This document shows positions 44,701-52,042 of a stretch of 64,000 bases of DNA, one piece after another. Under the pieces are notes generated by a model. That model was given only the letters and a program-made list of their open reading frames with translations. It was not told the origin of the DNA and did not search any database. Location of the stretch: contig NZ_JAHXBG010000022.1 of assembly GCF_020103725.1 (NCBI RefSeq), positions 115,674-179,673 of the forward strand, written 5' to 3'. Numbering within the stretch: the first letter of the stretch is position 1; each line of letters begins with the position of its first letter. Position numbers and translations under genes: made by a program. The DNA comes from Hyalangium gracile (GTDB lineage: Bacteria; Myxococcota; Myxococcia; Myxococcales; Myxococcaceae).

Positions 44701-46223
44701 GCCTTCCAGAAGACGCCCAGCGTGTCGCTCACGTCCTGCCAGAGCTCCGCGCTGTCGGGATCCGCCGCGTGGACGTTATTGCGCTGCACCTCGAACCAGC
44801 GGTTGAGCTGGACCAGGCGCACCGTCACATCCGCCTGGTCCGGGAGCTGATCCTGTCCGCTCCGCTTCAGGTCGGCGAGGCTGTGCTCGAACAGCTTCAG
44901 CCAGATCTGGTGGTAGGCGTCGCGGTATTCCTGGGCCTTGCACGCCTCGGAGATCGCGGAGACCTGGATCCCCAGATCCATGCAGCTGTTGAGCGCCGCC
45001 GCGGCGGACTGGGACGGCACGTGCGCGGAGGAGAGCTGCTGGCACATCTGCAGCGAGCCGTTCAGGCTCGCCTGGCTGGGGCAGGAGGGGTCCACACCGG
45101 TGGGCGGGGTGAAGGCGGTGCCGCAGGTGCCATGCAGCGCCGGCCTGGTGACATAGAGGTTGCGCACGTAGGCCTGCTGCGTCTCCGTGAGCTGGTGGCC
45201 GCGCAGCTCGAACAGCAGCTTCAGGCGGCTGACGAGCTCGCTCTCCAGCGTCGCGCCACCGGCGGCCGGGGGGAGCGTCGGGTAGGCCTGGAGGCTGCTC
45301 TTGAGGCACTCGAACTTCGCGCTGACCTGCGTCACCTGCACGGCGGGATCGACGGCGTCGAGCGGCAGCGAGTCACAGGTCCGGCAGGAGAGCGCGGTGG
45401 AGTAGGTGATGTTGCCTTCGTTCTTCAGGGCGGGCTCATTCCACCTGGCGGTCGCCTGGGTCTTCGCCTGCGCCAGCGTCGCGGGGGACGTGGTGAAGAG
45501 CGTCCCCGTGCCACAGCTGTTCGTCGAGTCCACGCCGTGGGCCGAGTGCCGGCAGGAGGCATAGATGGGCTGGGTGAGATCATCGCACTGCACCGTGCCG
45601 ATCTGCGGGCACGGCGGTGCGGCCTGCTGGTTGTAGATGGGGAAGTTCTGGAGCTCGAACTTGCAGGTGCTCGTGGGGACGTTGGGCGTGTAGCTGAGCA
45701 CGTGGGCCACCACGGCGGTGCGGAAGCGCGAGTCGACCGTGTTCTTCTCCGCATTGGCCCGGGCCTGGCAGGCCGCCTGGCACGCGTAGCCCACGGTCAC
45801 CGTCTCGCACTCCACCTTGCCGATGTCAGGGGAGTACTGGCAGTCCTCCTCCTCGATCGGCGCGCAGGTCACGGTCTTCGTGTACTGGGGAGAGGGGCTC
45901 GCGTAATGAGACTTGCCGAAGTCCGGATGGCGGCAGGCTTGATAGACGGGGCACTGCTTCTGCACGTACCCGGTCCGGTCGCAGTTCGCGGAGACCTGCT
46001 GCTTGTAGCAGGTCAGGCCGTAGTTCCACGGCACCTCGCACGTCTTCTGCGAGTCACCGCTTCCCGTCGGCCAGGCCAGCGCGCTCTCATTGCACGCCGT
46101 GCTCAGCTCCTGCTCCTGGGTAACAGCGAGAGCTTCGGGGGGCGGGGAGTCTTCTTCCAGGGGGGCACCGCAGGCCGCCAGAAGGCAGAGGGCCCCGAGA
46201 CACAACACGTTCAACGGACGCAA
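41760..46223 (-). CDS. Giant Cys-rich lipoprotein upstream of RHS gene
   Basis: This 1,487-residue protein starts at TTG 46223, which has an ideal AGGAG site six bases upstream and begins a lipoprotein signal (LGALCLLAACGAP). The longer frame further upstream lacks protein-like composition. The N-terminal quarter has many Cys pairs (TACNESA, KTCEVP, LTCYKQ, NCDRTG and so on), probably disulfide-bonded. The centre is long and helical with coiled-coil character (SRKQDLTSARDQYVANQANY and KKVEEFYALNEDLIGLQDN). The C-terminal part looks like a beta-rich domain. No family is recognised. The tight link to the RHS gene suggests a shared role, perhaps holding or delivering the RHS shell at the cell surface. 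Confidence 0.82.
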   Translation of the reverse strand: MRPLNVLCLGALCLLAACGAPLEEDSPPPEALAVTQEQELSTACNESALAWPTGSGDSQKTCEVPWNYGLTCYKQQVSANCDRTGYVQKQCPVYQACRHPDFGKSHYASPSPQYTKTVTCAPIEEEDCQYSPDIGKVECETVTVGYACQAACQARANAEKNTVDSRFRTAVVAHVLSYTPNVPTSTCKFELQNFPIYNQQAAPPCPQIGTVQCDDLTQPIYASCRHSAHGVDSTNSCGTGTLFTTSPATLAQAKTQATARWNEPALKNEGNITYSTALSCRTCDSLPLDAVDPAVQVTQVSAKFECLKSSLQAYPTLPPAAGGATLESELVSRLKLLFELRGHQLTETQQAYVRNLYVTRPALHGTCGTAFTPPTGVDPSCPSQASLNGSLQMCQQLSSAHVPSQSAAAALNSCMDLGIQVSAISEACKAQEYRDAYHQIWLKLFEHSLADLKRSGQDQLPDQADVTVRLVQLNRWFEVQRNNVHAADPDSAELWQDVSDTLGVFWKAAYAHTLVNANGTGMVADPLNVGLKTDQVVLRAALSQAQPPLKGGALLLLLSDGFRGLFERMEDFSQLHDLGCRFKGCESGQVKTEMSELWALFASVPDAAALQNAVNASTVLAASAYPGHAEWKNIFNQLALRHGTFAAAVTASSGAPSYTPELLREPQGAPSVPLVAWAKMVQQAHAFTQSYAKAGVFQSTARNTLRIGIQESKQVLLNSHIQSRKQDLTSARDQYVANQANYVSNLLAEMGNASNQASLANQLDKKVEEFYALNEDLIGLQDNLALDEAQFGDFAGAFNTVLEQEEAQLALMQIQRTPTQTLNVDAADAHFGDPWEQIQTVAFENGGQVWKVQAQAGHLLNFRTTGLYAPSCALLNTTLANPEDPNVQLPVVAPQGGALTGPGGYIVTFQDGQFATGSTSLNAYARSSLDTKLCMGVKVEAGFKFLGNGGTAYASAEACMAASLGMETSVNLNEGVDSRTSASFATGLRVSNTPFPGAPAGSLLLVAMEKDGSAPGQIRDVRILQEPNTSVVVEADQDYYLVVNDKGGCVADTQHALTVEFTQLVPAGQAAKALGKAMAQSMTDLRAATSAAVSQGRVTSSELSALRDAASARLLTAFSQECPGCQVSDMPPVFTALFNAHVSKELARLERLLQIHAVERALRTMMLDFQFLRDDLAAGEEKARLLRLLPLWNLRNLDGLMMREGLRSLTTLVTDYLYPVMDLRYPTAIASLKTAPALDTLVRANWSADFPTLTTLAINAVSTIETKLADARLNDPTESHTLVALSFPRPNINNSNVSPWRKADSERSEALWAALASQGKFTLKLTPEDLYTAVGGASGLMQCNEGTPLLKTMAFFLVRPNQPSNDSLNSQMKRASVAWSDSFAFTGETVTKTYTMIDPLWLTGSPRILFGNGAQALERFELHETSKPEANQNITGDGLSPFGAMQVDMSDFFQQAPNPLDAATELVVMLKVDKRAVLDVSQPQVCQ

Positions 46224-46375
46224 GGCAAACTCCTCTCGCGAGGCTCGGCACGCACGAAAAGCGTCCGGTCGAGCCCGGCTGAGAGAGCGCGTGAAGGGCG
46301 CTCGAATGGGGTGGTTGCCGTGTCGAACGAGGTGTCCGGGAAATCTTCCCGAACCGGATTTTCCGGAGATTTTCC

Positions 46376-47041
46376 TCAGCGGCGGCGCGCGACGAAGAGC
46401 GTGTGGCGTGTGCCACGGCCCTTGCCCGCGGGCACGGCGTGCGTCTGGACGTCGAAGCCTGCCTTGCCCAGGCGTGTGGTGAAGCGTGTGTCCGGGCCCG
46501 CGCTCCACACCACCAGCGTGCCACCGGGCACCAGCGCCTCATGCGCGGCGGTGAGCCCCTGGCCGTCATAGAGGCCCGCGTTGGAGGACCGCGTGAGGGC
46601 CGCCGGCCCGTTGTCCACATCCAGGAGGATGGCGTGCCAGGGCCCGGCGCCGCGCATCACGCGCTTCACGTCGGCGGTCTCCACTCGCACCCGTGAGTCC
46701 TCCAGCGGCCGGCCCGCCAGTGGCGCCAGCGGCCCCCGGTTCCACTCGACGATGGCCGAGGCCAGCTCGGCGACCACCACCTGGGCCTCGGCTCCCAGGG
46801 CCTCCAGCGTCGCGCGCAGCGTGTAGCCGAGCCCCAGCCCTCCGACGAGCACCCGAGCGCCTCGGACGTGGCGCAGGCCCTCGCACCCCAGCCGCGCCAT
46901 GGCCTCCTCGGAGCCGTGCACCCGCGAGGACATGAGCTCCTGCCCGTGGACGCGGATGACGAACTCGCCGTCGCGGTGGTGGAGCACGAACTCTCCACCG
47001 TCCGGGGCAGGGGCTCGCGCGAGGACTTCCCAAGGCTTCAT
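46376..47041 (-). CDS. Spermidine-synthase-like methyltransferase-fold protein
   Basis: This 221-residue protein has the Rossmann fold of spermidine synthases: LVGGLGLGYTLRATLEALG binds the nucleotide, VVVAELASAIVEWNRG is the second motif and WHAILLDVDNGPAAL the acidic motif. It is shorter than true spermidine synthases, which have about 280 residues and an additional N-terminal domain. It also lacks their diamine-binding DGGDG-like pattern. It is therefore probably a stand-alone member of unknown substrate. The start ATG 47041 gives the full N-terminal strand region. It is separated from the giant lipoprotein gene downstream by 152 bases. Confidence 0.88.
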   Translation of the reverse strand: MKPWEVLARAPAPDGGEFVLHHRDGEFVIRVHGQELMSSRVHGSEEAMARLGCEGLRHVRGARVLVGGLGLGYTLRATLEALGAEAQVVVAELASAIVEWNRGPLAPLAGRPLEDSRVRVETADVKRVMRGAGPWHAILLDVDNGPAALTRSSNAGLYDGQGLTAAHEALVPGGTLVVWSAGPDTRFTTRLGKAGFDVQTHAVPAGKGRGTRHTLFVARRR

Positions 47042-47208
47042 GCGCGGCAGACTAGTCCAAAGCCGGGCGGTCGGTGCCGACCGCTCCTTCTGGAATCGGA
47101 AGTCGCCGCTGCAACAAGTGGTGGATGGCCTTGTCCTTGATCTGGGGACGGCTCCGCGCCGCTCGCTCCTCGGTGGTCGAGGAGTGCTCTTCCCATGAAG
47201 GAGAAGTC

Positions 47209-47589
47209 ATGAACCGCCGTTGGCTTTCACTTGCAGTGCTCGTCAGTGCCGTCCTGGTGGGGTGTGGGGGCGTCGAGCCCGAGCCCGTGTCCGAGAGCCT
47301 GAAGAGTACCTCTCAGGAGCTGGTCACCTGTTCGACGTACTGCGAGTGGGAGGGCGTCACCAAGTCCTGTACGGGGAACACGTGCTCCGCCAGGCAGAAC
47401 GACTGGGTGGGGTGTGATGGCCAGTACCAGTACTGCGCCTGGGAGCCGCTCTGCGAAGGGGACATCTGCGACGCCATGCATGGGACGGCGTGCTCCCCGG
47501 ATCGGGCTCGGGCTCCCTGCTGCTACGCCAACTTTGGGGGCCAGGGAGGGTGCTTCTGCAGCGGCGGCACCTGGACCTGCACTCTCTGA
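47209..47589 (+). CDS. Small Cys-rich lipoprotein
   Basis: This 126-residue protein has a lipoprotein signal (LAVLVSAVLVGCGG). The mature part contains about a dozen Cys residues (TCSTYCEW, SCTGNTCSA, GCDGQYQYCAW, CEGDIC, CCYANFG, CFCSGG), arranged as in small disulfide-rich extracellular domains. AAGGAGAAG precedes ATG 47209. Such proteins are common in myxobacteria and are usually of unknown function. It is transcribed divergently from the methyltransferase-like gene. Confidence 0.85.
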   Translation: MNRRWLSLAVLVSAVLVGCGGVEPEPVSESLKSTSQELVTCSTYCEWEGVTKSCTGNTCSARQNDWVGCDGQYQYCAWEPLCEGDICDAMHGTACSPDRARAPCCYANFGGQGGCFCSGGTWTCTL

Positions 47590-47639
47590 AGCCCTTTGGC
47601 CATTGAACCGGGTTCCCGACGGGGACCTCGGCTTGCGCG

Positions 47640-47678
47640 GAGAGCCCTTTCTGTCTCAGCGGCTGGCTGAGGGCTCTC
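47640..47678. terminator. Possible terminator between convergent genes
   Basis: GAGAGCCCT (47640-47648) pairs with AGGGCTCTC (47670-47678), with a further possible stem inside. It overlaps the last codons of the acetyltransferase gene, so it may serve the Cys-rich lipoprotein transcript coming from the left. Confidence 0.45.
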
Positions 47679-48465
47679 GCACCATCACCACCTTGGGGTA
47701 GGCGATGAAGAACCCCATGCGCTCCAGGTTGCGTTGGGAGGAGGTGCCCGGCAGGGTGCTGCTGGACGCCAGCGTGCAGCCGTGACGGACGGCCCAGTCC
47801 AGTCGCGCGGCGATCAGCGCCTGTTGGAGGCCCCGACCGCGGAAGCGCTCTCGCACCCCCGCCCCCGAGAGCGTCGCGACGCCCTCGTGGAGGGCCACCG
47901 TACCTCCCCCGGCGGGCTCTCCGTCCGCGAGCGCGATGAAGCAGGTCGTGCCGGGCATCGACGTCATGGGCAACATGAGCGTGGCCTCTTCCTCCGACAG
48001 CTCCTCGCGTCCCAGGAAGGCGCTGGCCACCGTGCGCGCGAGCGCCCTGGCCTCATGAGGGTGGATGGGGCGTGCCTCGACCTGAGGAGACTCGGGCCAG
48101 CGGTGGGTCAGCTCGCGCACGAGGACCTGCTGGAACTCGCTCACGCGGTAGCCGCGCCGTGCCAGCTCCTGGGCGAGGGAAGGGTGGGCGAAGGGGAGCA
48201 GCTCGATGGGAATGGCACCGCCACCGCGGCCCAGGTGGGCCTCCACCCGGTCCAGGTCCGCGGGGCTGACCGGACCGTCCAGTCCCAGCGCGATGGCCTG
48301 GGTGAGGGGGGAGCCCGGCCCGTGGAACAAGGCGAACCCTCCCGCCACTTCGAGGATGCCCTCGGGTGGAGTGGCGGTGCGGTTCTGGGCGGCCTGGGCG
48401 AGCTCCACGCGCCGGGCGAGACCGAGGTCCACAGCGGGTCGGGTGAGCGGAGGTGACGGCTGCAT
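47656..48465 (-). CDS. GNAT-family N-acetyltransferase
   Basis: This 269-residue protein has a C-terminal GNAT domain. The acetyl-CoA loop is seen in GAGVRERFRGRGLQQALIAARL, and the preceding strands are CFIALADGEPAGGGTVALHE. The N-terminal half is a second, degenerate GNAT-like region (PIELLPFAHPSLAQELARRG), so it may be a double-domain member. It should acetylate an amine on a small molecule or protein; the substrate is unknown. ATG 48465 is chosen over a GTG nine bases upstream. Confidence 0.9.
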   Translation of the reverse strand: MQPSPPLTRPAVDLGLARRVELAQAAQNRTATPPEGILEVAGGFALFHGPGSPLTQAIALGLDGPVSPADLDRVEAHLGRGGGAIPIELLPFAHPSLAQELARRGYRVSEFQQVLVRELTHRWPESPQVEARPIHPHEARALARTVASAFLGREELSEEEATLMLPMTSMPGTTCFIALADGEPAGGGTVALHEGVATLSGAGVRERFRGRGLQQALIAARLDWAVRHGCTLASSSTLPGTSSQRNLERMGFFIAYPKVVMVREPSASR

Positions 48466-48561
48466 GCCACGCACGCTCGCCCAGGACTGGTGGCCATGTC
48501 CATCCCCGCTGTGGCCTCGGGAGCGCGGGTCATGTTGACGTGTCGCCGCGGCGGTGTACCG

Positions 48562-49797
48562 CTACGCCGGAGCGACGGGGGCCGGCTCTACCGGGGCCGC
48601 GCTGCCCGCCGACGCGGCCGCGTGCCGGAGCGGCCTTCGATTCGACAGGTGCGACGCAACGGCGATGAGCGGCACCACGGCGGCGCCCACGAAGGGCAGC
48701 ACCTGCAACAGCGAGAATGCCAGCAGCAAGCCGACGCGAACGGCGCGAGCCACCAGCCGGTGCTTCCATCGCCCGTGAGCAGCCACCGCGTTGGCGCTGG
48801 AGAGCCGCAGCACGCAGAGCCCTGCCACCAGCCCGATGAGAGGCACCGCTCCGATGAGCGCGAGCAGGGGCAGGATCCGCATCAGCGCGCGATCCGCCCC
48901 CCGGAGGAACACGCGGATGTCGTCCGGAGTCGGGAAGGCCTCGGCGCCGCACCTCGCGCAGCGCGCATGAGGCCCGCCCGCATCGAGTGGCTCGGCGCAT
49001 GAGCGGCAGCGACAACGGGCGAGCAGCGCGAAGACGTGGGCCTGCGTGTCCGCGGCGGGTGTGCGCCGGGTGCGGCCAATCACATCCAGCGCGGTCGGCT
49101 CGCGCTGCGCGCCACAGCCTGGACAGCGCAGCGCCGCGCGATGCGTGGACGTGGCACAGGCGGGGCACGGGAGGCGCTCGGACTCCTCCCTCGCACGGAG
49201 GATGGACCAGGCGCAGGTGACCATCCCGGTGATGGGCAGTACGGCGATGGTCGCGGCCGTCGGAGCGAAGGCGCACAGCGCAACTCCACCGATGACCCAG
49301 AGTGTCTCGCCCACATCCAGCACCAGGAGGACGCCCAGCTCATCCGCGCCAGGAATGGCTTCCAGCCCCTGACGGATCCGCGTGTGCGCCCGCGCGAACA
49401 CGAGCGTCAGCGCGCCCATCGCGCCCACCACCACGCCGCCGAGGAGGAGCTCCGAGGTGGGACGTTCGACCGAGGAGGCGAACGCCCCCACCCGGTAGCC
49501 CGCCAGAACCATTCCGGATACCGTGGCCGTCGCGACGGCTGCGTGCCAGCGCCAAGGGCTCAAGCGTGGCCACACCGCTTCGATGTGGCTCCACACGAAA
49601 CGCTGTGCCAACCAGACGGCCAGGAGGGCTCCAATCACCACCGCGGCCAGGAGCCTGGAGAGGGGAGGGGCGCCCTGACCACCCGCGCCCGCTTCGAATG
49701 CGCCCAATGCCACGAGCACGATGGCGGCGAGGGAGGCCACCAGGGGACGGCTCCCGAAGTACGGCACTGCGGCGAGGATCGCCAGGTAGCTTCCCAT
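48562..49797 (-). CDS. Multi-span membrane protein with zinc ribbons
   Basis: This 411-residue protein has about five membrane segments in the N-terminal half (for example RLLAAVVIGALLAVWLA). Two CxxC zinc-ribbon pairs follow (LPCPACATS with LRCPGCGAQ, and CRCRSCAEP with ARCARCGAE), and two more membrane segments lie near the C-terminus. ATG 49797 is set by a strong GAGGAGGG site. No family is recognised; the pattern suits a membrane protein with a cytoplasmic zinc-binding sensor or scaffold part. Confidence 0.82.
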   Translation of the reverse strand: MGSYLAILAAVPYFGSRPLVASLAAIVLVALGAFEAGAGGQGAPPLSRLLAAVVIGALLAVWLAQRFVWSHIEAVWPRLSPWRWHAAVATATVSGMVLAGYRVGAFASSVERPTSELLLGGVVVGAMGALTLVFARAHTRIRQGLEAIPGADELGVLLVLDVGETLWVIGGVALCAFAPTAATIAVLPITGMVTCAWSILRAREESERLPCPACATSTHRAALRCPGCGAQREPTALDVIGRTRRTPAADTQAHVFALLARCRCRSCAEPLDAGGPHARCARCGAEAFPTPDDIRVFLRGADRALMRILPLLALIGAVPLIGLVAGLCVLRLSSANAVAAHGRWKHRLVARAVRVGLLLAFSLLQVLPFVGAAVVPLIAVASHLSNRRPLRHAAASAGSAAPVEPAPVAPA

Positions 49798-49878
49798 GCG
49801 CCCTCCTCTCGCTGGGCCACCGGTCGGCGGTGCGGCGCCCACTCTACGAGCGCCGCGCCCCCTGGGGTCAAGGCCCAG

Positions 49879-50160
49879 ATGGAGAGCCGCACCTCCTCCT
49901 CTTCCCCTGTCGTCACGCAATACATCTACGGTGCCGATGGTCGGCTCGAGCGCGTCGAGTCTCCGTTCCAGGTCCTCTTCTATTTCTATGATGCGCAGGG
50001 CCGGGTCTCCCTCATCGATGACCCTGACAACAAGCTCTGCTCGAATCCAACGACGCCTACGGATTCTACTGGGGTGCTCAAGGAGCTTCCTCGTGTCGGC
50101 GGCCCTGAGCGCACTGCTCTACTTCCTCTTCATGCGCTGAGCTCGGAACGTTTCAGGGGC
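49879..50160 (+). pseudogene. RHS-repeat remnant
   Basis: In one frame this reads TQYIYGADGRLERVESPFQ and YFYDAQGRVSLIDDPDN, which are YD/RHS repeats, but with no start, no upstream repeats and no core domain. The reading frame after NKLCSNPTT loses coding character. It is the tail of a former RHS gene, followed by a small gene that may be its immunity protein. Confidence 0.6.
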
Positions 50161-50257
50161 TTGCTAATTAGAAGGCGGGCCGCTCCGTTCGGTCCAGATG
50201 GAGGTCCACATTCCATCTATGCTCGATGTCTAGCGTCACGGTGGAGGAAGGACCGCG

Positions 50258-50788
50258 ATGAGCGAGCGCGACATCCAGGAGGCAGAGCCCACGCTGCGCA
50301 CGAGGCTCGAGGAGATCGGCGCGAAGCGCTGGGCGGAGCTGGCCGGAGTTCTGCTGGCGTGGGTCCGCTGGGAGGTGTGGTTGGCGCTCGGGGAGAGGTT
50401 CGTGCCTGCGCCGCGCTCCATCGATGAGCTGAACGAAGCCCTGCGAGAATCGCGGGCGGAGCTGGAGTCGGAGGCGAGCTTCCAGGAGGTGATGGAGCTG
50501 GTGGAGCTGGTGACAGGGGCGAAGGTGACTCGCACGGAGGAGGACCTGCACTACCTCACGCTGGATCAGCCGGGGCCGGAGGTGATCCGCAGTGGCACCA
50601 TCGGGACGCGTGGGCTGGCGGCCTGGGAGGCACCGCGACGGGAGCCGCGGGGGATGGTGTTCTACGCCAACCTGCCACGAGAGAGCGGCGCGGATTTCGT
50701 GCGCTTCCAGGTGGACCGCGCCACGCGATCGATCTCGGTCGAGGTGATCGACGACGGATGGTTCGAGGTCGCGGCGTGCCTGGGCTGA
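50258..50788 (+). CDS. Hypothetical protein, possible RHS immunity protein
   Basis: This 176-residue cytoplasmic protein has no recognised family. The N-terminal half is helical (LRTRLEEIGAKRWAELAGVL), the C-terminal half beta-rich (HYLTLDQPGPEVIRSGTIG, VFYANLPRESGADFVRFQV). A strong GGAGGAAGG site precedes ATG 50258 and codon use fits the genome. It follows an RHS remnant at 49879-50160, a position where immunity genes usually sit, so it may be an orphan antidote. That is inferred from position alone. Confidence 0.8.
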   Translation: MSERDIQEAEPTLRTRLEEIGAKRWAELAGVLLAWVRWEVWLALGERFVPAPRSIDELNEALRESRAELESEASFQEVMELVELVTGAKVTRTEEDLHYLTLDQPGPEVIRSGTIGTRGLAAWEAPRREPRGMVFYANLPRESGADFVRFQVDRATRSISVEVIDDGWFEVAACLG

Positions 50789-50874
50789 AGGATGGCCATC
50801 CGGGTAGTCCCCCTGGCCATCCGGGTACTTGCGATCTCCCGTGTGGCGCCGCGGGTCGGTGATACCCTTCGCGC

Positions 50875-51483
50875 GTGTCCACCCTCCTCATCGGGATTGT
50901 CGCTGCAGTGGCCACACTGGTGGCGTTGATCGCCTTCGCGGCCGGCATGCTCACGGCGAGCCGGATGGGCCGCCTGGTCCTGCTCGGGGGGCTGGTCCTC
51001 CTGCCGCTCACCGTTACCAGCGCCGGGGTCGCCGTGGGCGTGCGCCAGTCGAGCCAGACAGAGTTCTGCATGGGCTGTCACGAGATGTCGCCGTATGGGA
51101 AGAGCCTCTTCGTCGACAACCCCTCCTCCCTGGCTGCGGTCCACTACCAGAAGCGGCTCATCAGCCGGGACTCCACCTGCTACTCCTGCCACACGGACTA
51201 TGCGCTCTTCGGAGATGCCAAGGCCAAGCTCAACGGCCTGCGGCACGTCTGGGTGCACTACTTCGGGACCATCCCCCAGCAGCCCCGGCTCTATCAGCCG
51301 TACCCCAACTACAACTGCCTCCACTGTCACAGCGACGCGCGTGGCTACCTCGAGGCGGAGCCTCACCGGGAGATTCGCGCGGAGCTGCGGAGCGGAACCC
51401 GCTCGTGCCTGAGCTGCCATGAGATCGCGCATGATCTGGAGGGCGTGAAGGCGCGGAACTTCTGGGTGCCGGAGCAGCCATGA
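50875..51483 (+). CDS. NapC/NirT-family tetrahaem cytochrome c
   Basis: This inner-membrane quinol oxidase has 202 residues. Two hydrophobic stretches at the N-terminus (LLIGIVAAVATLVALIAFAA and LVLLGGLVLLPLTV) are followed by four CxxCH haem sites: CMGCHEM at 65-69, CYSCHTD, CLHCHSD and CLSCHEI. These are the hallmarks of NapC/NirT proteins, which pass electrons from menaquinol or ubiquinol to periplasmic cytochromes. The start is GTG 50875. It is the first of six genes whose ends overlap or nearly touch, encoding cytochromes and an outer-membrane barrel, and so would be the entry point of the chain. Confidence 0.92.
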   Translation: MSTLLIGIVAAVATLVALIAFAAGMLTASRMGRLVLLGGLVLLPLTVTSAGVAVGVRQSSQTEFCMGCHEMSPYGKSLFVDNPSSLAAVHYQKRLISRDSTCYSCHTDYALFGDAKAKLNGLRHVWVHYFGTIPQQPRLYQPYPNYNCLHCHSDARGYLEAEPHREIRAELRSGTRSCLSCHEIAHDLEGVKARNFWVPEQP

Positions 51484-51677
51484 GCCACGAGAAGCGCATC
51501 CGGGTGGCCGCACTCTTCGTCCTGGCGGGGCTGCTGGTCCAGCTGGGCACCTCCCTGTTCTGGTCCCCCCTGAGCTTCGTGGTGTTTGCCGGGTTGGGGG
51601 TGCCCCTGGTCCTGCTGGGCGTCTCTCTCTTCGTGGCCACCGTCTGGAGAATCCTGAAGGAGCGCAAGGCCCTATGA
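51480..51677 (+). CDS. Small two-span membrane protein in cytochrome operon
   Basis: This 65-residue protein has two membrane segments (VAALFVLAGLLVQLGTSLF and FVVFAGLGVPLVLLGVSLF) and basic ends. It overlaps the tetrahaem cytochrome gene and the trihaem gene by four bases each (ATGA), so it is made in step with them. It may help assemble or anchor the NapC-like protein. No family is recognised. Confidence 0.85.
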   Translation: MSHEKRIRVAALFVLAGLLVQLGTSLFWSPLSFVVFAGLGVPLVLLGVSLFVATVWRILKERKAL

Positions 51678-52042
51678 GCACCGGCTCTTCCTCCGGCCCC
51701 ACGCGTCCTGCCGCGCGCGCCATCCCGCGCGGGGGGCGATGGCTGTTGGGGCTCTCCGTCCTGCTCCTGTTCGCGACACCCATCTTCGCCGTGAACGCGC
51801 CCCAGGATGTCCGCCTCCCTCCGCTGAAGGAGCGGGCCGCTCCGGCCCCCGCGCTGTTCTCGCACTGGGGGCACGGCTCGCTGCACTGCTACAGCTGCCA
51901 TCCCGGCACGTTCCCTCAGAGCCCGCTGGGCTTCACCCATCAAGACATGCGAGAGGGCCGCTACTGTGGAAGTTGTCACGACGGACGGGCCGCCAGGTCC
52001 TTCCAGGCCATGCGCTGCGAGGCGTGCCATGCGCCTCGCTGA
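51674..52042 (+). CDS. Trihaem periplasmic cytochrome c
   Basis: This 122-residue protein has an N-terminal signal or anchor (LLGLSVLLLFATPIFAV) and three CxxCH sites (CYSCHPG, CGSCHDG, CEACHAP). His residues in SHWGHGSLH and THQDM can serve as distal ligands, as in small cytochrome c7-like proteins. It would carry electrons across the periplasm from the NapC-like protein to the outer membrane. Its end overlaps the next start by 14 bases. Confidence 0.9.
   Translation: MSTGSSSGPTRPAARAIPRGGRWLLGLSVLLLFATPIFAVNAPQDVRLPPLKERAAPAPALFSHWGHGSLHCYSCHPGTFPQSPLGFTHQDMREGRYCGSCHDGRAARSFQAMRCEACHAPR

Noticed and set aside
41676..46571. Open frame of over 1,600 codons on the plus strand opposite the giant lipoprotein
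   Set aside because: It is Arg/Gly/Val-rich without any domain, while the minus strand has a signal peptide, Cys pattern and ribosome site.
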